Shown here: piece by piece, positions 1 to 5,872 of the stretch
Layout: each line of letters starts with the position of its first letter
How positions within the stretch are numbered: position 1 is the stretch's first letter
Source: Alphaproteobacteria bacterium
GTDB taxonomy: Bacteria > Pseudomonadota > Alphaproteobacteria > Micropepsales > Micropepsaceae
Direction: 5' to 3'
Assembly (NCBI GenBank): GCA_019508105.1
Contig: JAEKMB010000282.1
Span: 1 to 6,324, forward strand
Length of the DNA stretch: 6,324 nucleotides
Notes under the pieces: model-generated
What the model saw: only the letters and a program-made list of their open reading frames with translations
What the model was told of the DNA's origin: nothing
The model's database searches: none
Translations under genes and position numbers: made by a program

Positions 1-765
1 CAGGTCATAGGCGGCGCTGCCCGCCACCGCGTCCTGGAAATCGATCAGCCCGACGCGGGCCACGCCATCGCGCTCCGGCAGCCACAGCAGATTCTGGGCA
101 TGATAGTCGCGGTGGACGAATACGCGGCGTTCCTCCCCGATGCCGGCCAAGGCGGCGCGCCACAGTTTGCGGTGCTGCTCGGTCTCGCTGTCTGTCGCCT
201 TGCGGCCCAGCGCCAGCGGCAGGAACCATTCCACCAGCAGGTCGGTCTCGGCCACCTGCGCCGCCTGGTCATAGGCGAACAGCGGCTTGTCCGAGGACAG
301 CGAAACGGGCGCGTCACTGGCATGGATGGTTGCCAGCACCTCGACAGCGGCCTTGTACAATTCTTCCTCATCCGCGCCATCGGCCAGCACATCGGCAAAC
401 AGCGCATCGCCCAGGTCTTCCAGAATGACAAAGCCGCTGGCATGGTCGGCGGCATAAATATCCGGCGCCGCCAGGCCATGACCGCGCAGCCAGGCCGCGG
501 CGGCGGCAAAGCGGGCGCAGTCGGCACCGGCCAGCCGCGCCAGGGCGTTGTAGCCCAAGGCGCGCCGCGTCTCTTCGCCGGCATCGGCCGGCGCGGTGGG
601 TGCTTCGGCGTCCTGGGGCTGGTCCATCAGCATGGCTTTGCGTTTCCCCATCGCCAGCCGCGCATAGCGGCGGGTCGAGGCATCGCCCGGCAGCGGCGTC
701 ACCAAGGCGTCGCCCCACCCCGAGCGTTTGAGAAAATCGGTCATCGCGGCCTGGCGATCAGACAT
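1..765 (-). CDS. amgK: AmgK-type N-acetylmuramate/N-acetylglucosamine 1-kinase (aminoglycoside phosphotransferase fold), 3' end outside window
   Basis: The minus frame is open from ATG at 765 to the window edge: 255 codons with no stop, where AmgK proteins are usually about 330-360 residues, so the C-terminus lies beyond base 1. It begins [17 protein letters not shown] and carries the phosphotransferase (APH) catalytic loop H218-R-D220-Y-H-A-Q-N225, then the metal-binding motif L-I-D242-F-Q-D. The N-terminal stretch [11 protein letters not shown] is typical of the cell-wall sugar kinase branch rather than of drug-resistance enzymes. AmgK phosphorylates the anomeric position of recovered MurNAc or GlcNAc in the cytoplasm, and the partner MurU then makes the UDP-sugar for peptidoglycan recycling. 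MurU would be expected just off the left edge. The ATG overlaps the tsaE end by 8 bases (ATGTCTGA), suggesting translational coupling. A divergent APH-family kinase is the main alternative. A long plus-strand reading frame at 100-963 is its antisense shadow. Confidence 0.87.
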   Translation of the reverse strand, partial: MSDRQAAMTDFLKRSGWGDALVTPLPGDASTRRYARLAMGKRKAMLMDQPQDAEAPTAPADAGEETRRALGYNALARLAGADCARFAAAAAWLRGHGLAAPDIYAADHASGFVILEDLGDALFADVLADGADEEELYKAAVEVLATIHASDAPVSLSSDKPLFAYDQAAQVAETDLLVEWFLPLALGRKATDSETEQHRKLWRAALAGIGEERRVFVHRDYHAQNLLWLPERDGVARVGLIDFQDAVAGSAAYDL

Positions 766-1190
766 GGGTCAGGCTTCTCATCTCTTTGGCCCAGCGCCCC
801 GGTCCTGTCAGCCGCGCCGTGCGTGTGCTGTCTTGGAGACGCAGCCGCACATGCAGCGCTTCGGGCGGCAAGATTTCGGGCGCGCGCTCGGGCCATTCCA
901 CCAGCACGGCGCCGTGATCCAGCGCGTCGTCGAAACCCAGCTCCTGCATCGGTGGTGTCATAGCTCTGCACCAGGGTGAAGGTGGGGCTGGGTACGTCTT
1001 CGGTGACGCCCAGCGCCTGCAGAATAGCGCGCGCCAGGGTGGTTTTGCCGGCGCCCAGATCGCCCCACAGCGCCACTGCGTCGCCCACGCGCAAGGCCGC
1101 CGCAATGGCCTTGCCCAGCCGCGCGGTGGCGCTCAGGTCGGGCAGGGGGAATTCCTCCCGGAACGTCTCGGATGTTTGGGTCATATCCAT
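758..1190 (-). pseudogene. tsaE: tsaE, tRNA threonylcarbamoyladenosine biosynthesis ATPase, broken by an internal deletion/frameshift
   Basis: TsaE (YjeE) is the P-loop ATPase that works with TsaB and TsaD to make t6A37 in ANN-decoding tRNAs. From ATG at 1190 ([10 protein letters not shown]) the frame reads a normal N-terminal half: Walker A G43-D-L-G-A-G-K49-T50, then [13 protein letters not shown] ending near residue 79. Family homology then jumps to another frame around 944-959 and resumes as [25 protein letters not shown], ending LTHV with TGA at 760-758. The missing piece is the stretch holding the family's conserved HxDLYR motif, roughly 15-17 residues. The bases left imply a deletion of length 3n+2. 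The joined pieces total about 143 residues. The C-terminal frame ends in an 8-base overlap with amgK, which supports it as the ancestral frame. Reading on unshifted gives an Arg/Ala-rich tail unlike TsaE. A GTG at 1244 would give a longer N-terminus but lacks family support. Sequencing or assembly error is a real possibility. Confidence 0.82.
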
Positions 1191-1196
1191 CGCTTT

Positions 1197-1215
1197 TAGC
1201 CCGGCATTCGGGCTA
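1197..1215. repeat. Perfect 7-bp inverted repeat between tsaE and the ferredoxin reductase gene
   Basis: TAGCCCG - GCATT - CGGGCTA forms a perfect 7-bp stem with a 5-base loop, 7 bases upstream of the tsaE start and 75 bases upstream of the reductase start. A TTTT run flanks its left side (1194-1197). Read on the minus strand the hairpin is followed by AAAA, so it is not an intrinsic terminator for minus transcription. It could be a 5'-UTR hairpin, an operator for the divergent genes, or one copy of a dispersed REP-like element. Nothing in the window decides between these. Confidence 0.45.
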
Positions 1216-1289
1216 CCGGAAGGGGCCGGTTGTGGCCCATTCACCGGCGTGGTAACCCCGCGCCCGGATTACGGAATATCGTTCAGAAA

Positions 1290-2498
1290 ATGGCCGAAAG
1301 CATCGTCATCATCGGCGCCGGGCAGGCGGGCATCCAGGCCGTGGAATCGCTGCGCAAGGAAGGCTTTACCGGCGCCATCACCATGGTGGGCGACGAGGCC
1401 TATCCGCCCTATCAGCGTCCGCCTTTGTCCAAGGCCTATCTGCTGGGCAGCTTTGAGCGCCCGCGCCTGTTCCTCAAGGCCGATGCTTATTATGCGGAGG
1501 CCGGCTGTGAGTTGATTTTGAACACCAGTGCCAAGGCGATTCATCGCGCCGAACGCGGGGTGGAACTCAGTAACGGCCGCACCTTGGCTTATGACAAGCT
1601 GCTGCTGACCACCGGCGCGCGGGTGCGAAAGCTCAAATGCCCCGGCGCCGAGCTGGCCGGGGTGCATTATCTCAAGACCATCGCCGATGTGGACGGGCTA
1701 CAGGCCGTGTTCCAGAGCGGCAAGCGCATCGCCATTGTGGGCGGCGGCTATATCGGGCTGGAAGTGGCGGCGGTCGGCGCCAAGCGCGGGCTGGACGTGA
1801 CGGTGTTCGAGGCGATGGACCGGCTGATGGCCCGCGCCGTATCGCCGGCCTTGTCGGATTTCTATGCGCGCGAGCATCAAAAGGCCGGCGTCAAGCTGAA
1901 GCTCAATACCGGGGTGGAAGCCTTTGAAGGCAACGGCAAGGTCGAACGCGTCATTGCGGGCGGCCAGGCTTACGAGGCCGACATCGTGCTGGTGGGCATC
2001 GGTGTGATCCCCTGCCAGGAATTGGCAGAAGCTGCGGGGCTCATCTGCACCGACGGCATTATGGTGGACCAAAACGCCCGCACCGGCGACCCGCACATCT
2101 GGTCGGCCGGCGACTGCACCCGCCACACCGGCCGCGAGGGCCATGAGATCCGGCTGGAATGCGTGCAGAACGCCATCGACCAGGCCAAGCATGCGGCGCT
2201 CAGCATGATGGACAAGCACAAGACCTATAGCGAAGTGCCATGGTTCTGGTCCGATCAGTATGACCTCAAGCTGCAGATTGCCGGACTGGCGCGGCCCAGC
2301 GACCGGCTGGTGCTGCGGGGCGATCCCGCGGCGCGCAAATTCGCCGCCTTCCATTTGCGCGACGGCGCGGTGGCGGCGGTGGAGGCGGTGAATGCGGCGC
2401 CGGAATATATGATCGGCAAGAAGCTGGTGGCGGACGGCAAAAAGATCGCCGCCGAAACCCTGGCCGACCTTTCCATTCCCATGAAACAGATGGCGTGA
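1290..2498 (+). CDS. FAD-dependent NAD(P)H:ferredoxin reductase (putidaredoxin/rhodocoxin reductase family)
   Basis: This 402-residue protein is close to the usual length of about 400 for oxygenase-coupled ferredoxin reductases. It moves electrons from NAD(P)H through FAD to a small [2Fe-2S] ferredoxin in the cytoplasm. An N-terminal FAD-binding Rossmann motif lies at G9-A-G11-Q-A-G14, followed by YPPYQRPPLSKAYL, a pattern typical of the family. A second dinucleotide motif (NAD(P)H) is at G151-G-G153-Y-I-G156. The second FAD contact is S272-A-G-D275-C, with the C-terminal reductase domain after about residue 315 (VPWFWSDQYDLKLQIAGL). ATG 1290 is chosen because the Rossmann strand starts at residue 5; the upstream in-frame TTG at 1230 would add an unconserved 20-residue leader. 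No strong Shine-Dalgarno precedes it. The gene overlaps the ferredoxin gene by one base, so the two form an operon and probably a functional pair. The final acceptor, for example a cytochrome P450, is not present here. Confidence 0.9.
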   Translation: MAESIVIIGAGQAGIQAVESLRKEGFTGAITMVGDEAYPPYQRPPLSKAYLLGSFERPRLFLKADAYYAEAGCELILNTSAKAIHRAERGVELSNGRTLAYDKLLLTTGARVRKLKCPGAELAGVHYLKTIADVDGLQAVFQSGKRIAIVGGGYIGLEVAAVGAKRGLDVTVFEAMDRLMARAVSPALSDFYAREHQKAGVKLKLNTGVEAFEGNGKVERVIAGGQAYEADIVLVGIGVIPCQELAEAAGLICTDGIMVDQNARTGDPHIWSAGDCTRHTGREGHEIRLECVQNAIDQAKHAALSMMDKHKTYSEVPWFWSDQYDLKLQIAGLARPSDRLVLRGDPAARKFAAFHLRDGAVAAVEAVNAAPEYMIGKKLVADGKKIAAETLADLSIPMKQMA

Positions 2499-2833
2499 TG
2501 CCGCCAGCGAAATACAAGGTCACCTATATCGAGGACAGCGGCAAAGCCCATACCGTCGAAGTGGCGGAAGGCTGGTCGCTGATGGAAGGCGCGGTCAAGC
2601 ACCTGATCCCCGGCATCGACGCCGATTGCGGCGGGGCCTGCGCCTGCGCCACCTGCCAGGTCTATGTCGCGCCGGAATGGCAAGCCAAACTGCCGCCCAA
2701 GAGCGACATGGAAGAAACCATGCTGGACTTCGCGCCGGATGTGAAACCTGCCAGCCGCCTGTCCTGCCAATTGCGCATGGGGGCGGAGCTGGACGGGATT
2801 GTGCTGCATCTGCCCAAGACCCAGCACGCCTGA
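2498..2833 (+). CDS. [2Fe-2S] ferredoxin, putidaredoxin/adrenodoxin type
   Basis: This 111-residue protein has the vertebrate/putidaredoxin-type cluster-binding pattern C44-x5-C50-x2-C53-x36-C90, and lies within the normal size of 105-115 residues. An extra cysteine, C48, sits inside the loop (CGGACACATC); it is common in alphaproteobacterial relatives and need not bind the cluster. MEETMLDFAPDV and SRLSCQL around C90 match the acidic recognition helix and fourth-ligand region of the family, and the end (LDGIVLHLPKTQHA) is typical of P450-type ferredoxins. It would take electrons from the reductase just upstream and pass them to an oxygenase or to Fe-S assembly. The TGATG junction makes its ATG share one base with the reductase stop, suggesting coupled translation; a GTG three bases earlier is an alternative start. 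The Isc-type ferredoxin is less likely because no isc or hsc genes are adjacent. Confidence 0.92.
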   Translation: MPPAKYKVTYIEDSGKAHTVEVAEGWSLMEGAVKHLIPGIDADCGGACACATCQVYVAPEWQAKLPPKSDMEETMLDFAPDVKPASRLSCQLRMGAELDGIVLHLPKTQHA

Positions 2834-2853
2834 CTGCTGGTTGTGACTGGCGC

Positions 2854-2883
2854 TTGCCGATTTTCCTCCGGCCATGCGATAAC
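2854..2883 (+). promoter_or_regulatory. Candidate sigma-70-type promoter of the small exported protein gene
   Basis: TTGCCG (2854-2859) and GATAAC (2878-2883) are separated by 18 bases; each matches the -35 and -10 consensus at 4 of 6 positions. The pair lies in the 71-base gap after the ferredoxin and would start transcription about 15 bases before the ATG at 2905, leaving just enough leader for the ribosome site. It would let the small gene be expressed apart from the redox pair. The call rests on pattern matching only. Confidence 0.35.
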
Positions 2884-2904
2884 CGATCGACGAACAGGAA
2901 AGTC

Positions 2905-3153
2905 ATGCGAACCTTTTGCATCGCGCTGCTCACGGCCGGCCTTATGGCCGCTCCCGTGGCCTGGGCCGAGCCGCTGGCGCCGGGAAAGCCGGCAGGTGTC
3001 CATGATGCCGCGCGCCACGGTGCCAGAACGGGCTTGCTGCTCGCCGGGGGCCTGGCGGTCGCAGCCGTGATGGCGGTCGTGGCGATCGGCGGCGGCAACA
3101 ACAACTATAACGGTGTGCTGACGGCCGGTTCTTCCTCCGGTACCACCAGCTAG
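2905..3153 (+). CDS. Small exported protein with a hydrophobic segment and Gly/Asn/Ser/Thr-rich tail, unknown function
   Basis: I do not recognise a family with certainty. The 82-residue product begins with a clear signal peptide (MRTFCIALLTAGLMAAPVAWA, cleavage likely after AWA, then EPLAPG). A short polar stretch follows with several His and Arg, then a strongly hydrophobic run at about residues 45-63 (GLLLAGGLAVAAVMAVVAI). It ends in a flexible tail, GGGNNNYNG...GSSSGTTS. The layout of signal peptide, hydrophobic Gly/Ala helix and Ser/Thr tail resembles small envelope proteins such as E. coli YjbE, but that is a likeness of architecture, not shown homology. The start is fixed by a good ribosome site, AGGAAAG at 2896-2902, just before ATG 2905; in-frame codons further upstream belong to a shadow of the ferredoxin gene. 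It ends 3 bases from the convergent divL stop, with no terminator hairpin visible between them. Confidence 0.72.
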   Translation: MRTFCIALLTAGLMAAPVAWAEPLAPGKPAGVHDAARHGARTGLLLAGGLAVAAVMAVVAIGGGNNNYNGVLTAGSSSGTTS

Positions 3154-3156
3154 ATC

Positions 3157-5598
3157 TTATAAATAGGCCGTCTTGCGATCGTTGCTGTGCTGCGGATCGC
3201 CGTCGTGGATGCGGCGGGGCAGGTGGCAGCGCACCAGGGTGCCGCCCTCGGCGGCATTGCCGGATTCAATTTCCACCCAGCCGTCATGCAGTTCCAGGAA
3301 GCGGTTGACGAGCGCCAGCCCCAGGCCGGCGCCGGCGCGGGTGCCGGCCTGGCTCTTGGCGGAGAACCGCTCGAACACATTGGCCTTCACGTCGGGCGAC
3401 AGGCCCGGGCCATTGTCAGCCACCGCGATCTGCACGTCCTCGCCCAGGATCCTGGCCGACAAGGTGATGACGCCGCCGCGCGGGGTGAACTTGAAGGAAT
3501 TGGACAGCAGATTGAACACGATCTGGCGCAGCCGCCGCGCATCGGCCAGGAAAAGGCCGGCAACCGGCGACACCTCCACCGTCAAGGTCAGGCCCATCTT
3601 GGTGGCCCATTCGCGGGCATGGGCGGCGATGTCGGTGATCAGCTCATTGAGGTCGATGCGTTCCAGCTCCAGCCGCAGCGCGCCGGATTCCACCAGCGCC
3701 AGGTCGAGAATGTCATTGACCAGGCTCTTGAGGGTGTTGCCGCCCTGCACGATGGCCTGGATATATTCTTCCTGCTGGGGATTGAGCGCACCGGGCACGC
3801 CTGACGCCAGATGTTCGGAGAAGCCCAGGATGGTGTTCAGCGGGGTGCGCAGTTCATAGGAGACATGCTTGATGAAGTCGGACTTGAGGCGGTCGGCGGC
3901 TTCCAGGCCTTCGTTGCGGTCGCGCAGGGCATGTTCGATGCGGAAGCGATCGGTGACGTCATTGAAGGTGACAAGGGTGGCGCCGTCGGGCAGGGGCGCG
4001 GTGGACAGTGACAGGATGGAACGGTCGGAGCGTTCGACATCGCCCAAATCGCGCGCCGTGGCGCCCACCACAATGGCCTGGATCAACTGATCCCAGATGG
4101 CGCTGTCGCCGAACTTGTCGCGGGACAGCGCCGCGATGGTGCGCACATGCGGCTCGTCTTCCAGGTCGCCCGGCTCGAGCTCCCAGATGCGGGCGAAGGC
4201 GGCATTGTGGAGCTTGAGCTTGCCGTCGGGGCCGAACACCGCCACGCCTTCACTCAGCGTGTCCAAGGTCGCCGATTGCACCTTGATCAGGGTGTTGTAG
4301 TCGCTTTCCAGCGCGATGCGGGCGGTGACGTCCTCATAAAGGAAGGTCAGGCCGCCAAAGGGATGGGGCTGGGTGACGACGCGGATGGTCTGGCCGCCGG
4401 GCATGTGCCAGGTCTCTTCGCCGGCCCTCTCGCGCCGGCCGTCATTGTAGAGCGCCAGGCGCGAACGCTTCCAGGCCTGGTAGTCGCGCTGCTCGGGCAG
4501 CTTCCTGGCATCGCGCAGCCGGTCGAGGATTTCCCCGTCGGAGGGATGCTTGTCCAGGAAACTCTCGGGCAGGTCCCACAAACTCACAAAGGCCTTGTTG
4601 TAGAAGACCAGCTTCTGGTCCTTGCCGAAGATCGCCACCGCGGTCTGCAGCTTGTCCAAGGTGTCGGCATGGGCATCGGCATGTTGCTGCAGCCTGGCTT
4701 CCGCCGCCGCCACTTCGCTGACATCCACCGCCGTGCCGATGATGCCGGCATCGCCTAACGGAATTTCGGTGAACGCCAGCGCCCGGCGCTGGCCGTGGAT
4801 CACCGAGAAGCGGCGTGATTCCTGGATGGCATTCTGGGCACGCGCTTGCGCCGCCAGGTCGCGCTCGCTCTTGTCCAGTGCCACCTGCTCGCGGCGTGCC
4901 GAGGCCAGATCGGCGGCGCCCGCGCCCTTAAGGAAGGCGTGATTGCCCCAGCTCAGCGCCAGGCCCTTGTCACGCAGCCAGACGGGAATGGGCAGCGCAT
5001 CCAGGATGGCGCGGTAATCGGCGCCCTGTTCTATCATCGCGGCGCTGGGTTCCTCGATCCAGATCGCCGCCATGCCGCCCACGGCGCGGCCGCGCGCCAC
5101 CAGCAGCCGGCCATAGCTGTCATGCACCGCCAGTTGGAAGGGGGCGCCGCGATCGGACAATCCGTCAATGGCGCCGGACAAGGCCAGGGCATCGGCGCCC
5201 TTGAGGCAGGATTGCAGCAGGTCCTCGCCGCCGCCGTACGAGAAAGGCCCGGCGCCGTCGCGGCCCCACACCAGCAGCGCCTCGCGGCCGGCGTCGAGCA
5301 GGGCGTCGCGTTCGCCCAGCGCCGCCTTGGTCCTGGCGCCCACGCCGCGCAGCGAACGGCGCAGGCGCTGGGCATCGCGTTGTTCCGCCAGCGCCCACAG
5401 CCCGGCCGCCAGCGCCAGCGCCACGCCGCCACAGGCCAAGGCCGACAGCACCACGATATTGCCGTTCTGGATCGTCAGGGCATCGGCGGCGAAGGCAGGC
5501 TGGGGCAGGAGGCCGCACGGCGCGGTTCCCAACAGGAACCCCTGCCAGATCCGTCCCAATGCCCCCGGCTTTCTGCCCTGTCCCAGTTTGGGACGCAT
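3157..5598 (-). CDS. divL: DivL-type cell-cycle pseudokinase (PAS-PAS-PAS-HisKA-HATPase with Tyr in place of the phosphoacceptor His)
   Basis: This 813-residue protein has a histidine kinase layout, but the H-box reads KHVSYELRTPL, with Tyr581 exactly where kinases have His (SHELRTP). That substitution defines DivL, which in Caulobacter binds DivK~P and controls CckA and so CtrA phosphorylation. In order: a signal-like hydrophobic segment (about 18-38, ending AFA), a membrane helix (about 47-71), three PAS domains (about 193-296, 311-426, 441-551), a HisKA-like dimerisation domain (571-636), and an ATPase domain with N696 and N700, D728-N-G-P-G732, and G756-A-G-L-G760. The ATP-binding boxes look intact. 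Caulobacter DivL is 769 residues. ATG 5598 is chosen because a G-rich stretch (GGGGGC) precedes it; a GTG at 5640 would add 14 residues but lacks a ribosome site and would overlap a GANTC site. The upstream region suggests cell-cycle control. An ordinary hybrid-less PAS kinase is excluded by the missing His, barring an error at that codon. Confidence 0.93.
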   Translation of the reverse strand: MRPKLGQGRKPGALGRIWQGFLLGTAPCGLLPQPAFAADALTIQNGNIVVLSALACGGVALALAAGLWALAEQRDAQRLRRSLRGVGARTKAALGERDALLDAGREALLVWGRDGAGPFSYGGGEDLLQSCLKGADALALSGAIDGLSDRGAPFQLAVHDSYGRLLVARGRAVGGMAAIWIEEPSAAMIEQGADYRAILDALPIPVWLRDKGLALSWGNHAFLKGAGAADLASARREQVALDKSERDLAAQARAQNAIQESRRFSVIHGQRRALAFTEIPLGDAGIIGTAVDVSEVAAAEARLQQHADAHADTLDKLQTAVAIFGKDQKLVFYNKAFVSLWDLPESFLDKHPSDGEILDRLRDARKLPEQRDYQAWKRSRLALYNDGRRERAGEETWHMPGGQTIRVVTQPHPFGGLTFLYEDVTARIALESDYNTLIKVQSATLDTLSEGVAVFGPDGKLKLHNAAFARIWELEPGDLEDEPHVRTIAALSRDKFGDSAIWDQLIQAIVVGATARDLGDVERSDRSILSLSTAPLPDGATLVTFNDVTDRFRIEHALRDRNEGLEAADRLKSDFIKHVSYELRTPLNTILGFSEHLASGVPGALNPQQEEYIQAIVQGGNTLKSLVNDILDLALVESGALRLELERIDLNELITDIAAHAREWATKMGLTLTVEVSPVAGLFLADARRLRQIVFNLLSNSFKFTPRGGVITLSARILGEDVQIAVADNGPGLSPDVKANVFERFSAKSQAGTRAGAGLGLALVNRFLELHDGWVEIESGNAAEGGTLVRCHLPRRIHDGDPQHSNDRKTAYL

Positions 5599-5689
5599 GC
5601 CGCCAGCCCCCGTTAACTTCTCGCCTTTTCGGCGAATCACTTTGGAATCAATAAGATAGCTTTGGAGACCGAGTCCGACTAGGGATTGT

Positions 5690-5706
5690 GGTTAATAAAA
5701 TATGAA
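5690..5706 (-). promoter_or_regulatory. Near-consensus CtrA box upstream of divL
   Basis: The minus strand reads TTCA-TATTTTA-TTAACC, which matches the full CtrA consensus TTAA-N7-TTAA(C) with one mismatch, in the first half-site. It lies 92-108 bases upstream of the divL ATG and points toward divL. CtrA is the cell-cycle master regulator whose phosphorylation DivL controls, so a site here would close a feedback loop. The stretch is AT-rich, which raises the odds of a chance match. Confidence 0.42.
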
Positions 5707-5743
5707 AAACGAAATGCGGCTAACAGACCCAGATGTAGGGGGC

Positions 5744-5752
5744 TGTGGATGA
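5744..5752 (-). promoter_or_regulatory. DnaA-box-like 9-mer
   Basis: The minus strand reads TCATCCACA, one mismatch from the DnaA box TTATCCACA. It lies 146-154 bases upstream of the divL ATG, between a GANTC site and the CtrA box. A single near-match in about 220 bases could arise by chance, so this is tentative. Confidence 0.25.
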
Positions 5753-5820
5753 TTTGTGAGTCAAATCAAAAAGTTAATGAGTTCTTACCGGCAGCGGCGC
5801 GGCGGTGACCTTGCCCAACG

Positions 5821-5848
5821 AAAAAGGCGCGCTGCGGTGCAGCGCGCC
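5821..5848 (-). terminator. Intrinsic terminator of ahcY
   Basis: A perfect 10-bp GC-rich stem, GGCGCGCTGC (5826-5835) and GCAGCGCGCC (5839-5848), encloses a 3-base loop. On the minus strand it is followed directly by TTTTT (complement of 5821-5825). It lies 23 bases past the ahcY stop and separates ahcY transcription from divL, so divL needs its own promoter in the region that follows. Confidence 0.9.
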
Positions 5849-5854
5849 TCTTCG

Positions 5855-5872
5855 AAGCGATGACGATCGCTT
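5855..5872 (-). repeat. Small hairpin at the ahcY stop codon
   Basis: AAGCGAT - GACG - ATCGCTT is a perfect 7-bp inverted repeat with a 4-base loop. It reaches into the last base of the ahcY TAA stop codon and sits 6 bases from the terminator stem, giving two hairpins in tandem at the transcript end. It may stabilise the 3' end or aid termination. Confidence 0.4.

Larger units (their letters stand above)
5634..5762. promoter_or_regulatory. Cluster of four GANTC (CcrM-type methylation) sites upstream of divL
   Basis: GANTC occurs at 5634-5638, 5645-5649, 5671-5675 and 5758-5762. By hand count the rest of the window has seven (near 90, 1344, 1538, 3261, 3685, 4815 and 6131), so 4 of 11 sites fall in 129 bases, about 2% of the window. 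In alphaproteobacteria CcrM methylates GANTC, and GcrA reads such sites at cell-cycle promoters. The site at 5633-5639 read on the minus strand is TGATTCG, which fits the GcrA-preferred context YGAKTCG as I remember it. The first two sites lie 36-51 bases upstream of the divL ATG. Confidence 0.6.

Noticed and set aside
1..765. Antibiotic-resistance aminoglycoside phosphotransferase
   Set aside because: The fold is shared, but the N-terminal motif and the tsaE-linked context fit the AmgK cell-wall sugar kinase; no resistance-island features are present.
100..963. Long plus-strand reading frame of 287 codons opposite amgK and tsaE
   Set aside because: It is an antisense shadow in GC-rich DNA; the minus strand encodes clear AmgK and TsaE motifs, and the plus product is Gly/Arg/Gln-rich with no recognisable domain.
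741..1244. Single continuous 167-codon reading of tsaE starting at GTG 1244
   Set aside because: After residue ~79 of the conserved part the product turns into an Arg/Ala-rich tail with no TsaE similarity, while the true C-terminal motifs ([14 protein letters not shown]) are in another frame; the N-terminal extension is also unconserved.
2626..3153. 175-codon reading of the small exported protein beginning inside the ferredoxin gene
   Set aside because: The first part is an out-of-frame shadow of the ferredoxin; the signal peptide and ribosome site place the start at 2905.
3865..3867. H578 of DivL as an alternative phosphoacceptor
   Set aside because: It is three residues before the conserved S-[HY]-E-L-R-T-P column and so is not at the active position; I recall HVSY as usual in DivL homologues.
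4147..5616. Plus-strand reading frames of about 200 and 256 codons opposite divL
   Set aside because: They lie within the divL coding frame, have biased Ala/Arg/Gly/Gln composition typical of antisense shadows, and lack ribosome sites or domains.
5612..5617. GTTAAC as an additional CtrA half-site
   Set aside because: Only a six-base palindrome with no second half-site at the right spacing, and just 14 bases from the divL ATG.
5702..5752. 16-codon plus-strand ORF (MKNEMRLTDPDVGGCG) in the divL upstream region
   Set aside because: No ribosome site precedes it, it overlaps the candidate CtrA and DnaA sites, and an ORF this short is expected by chance.
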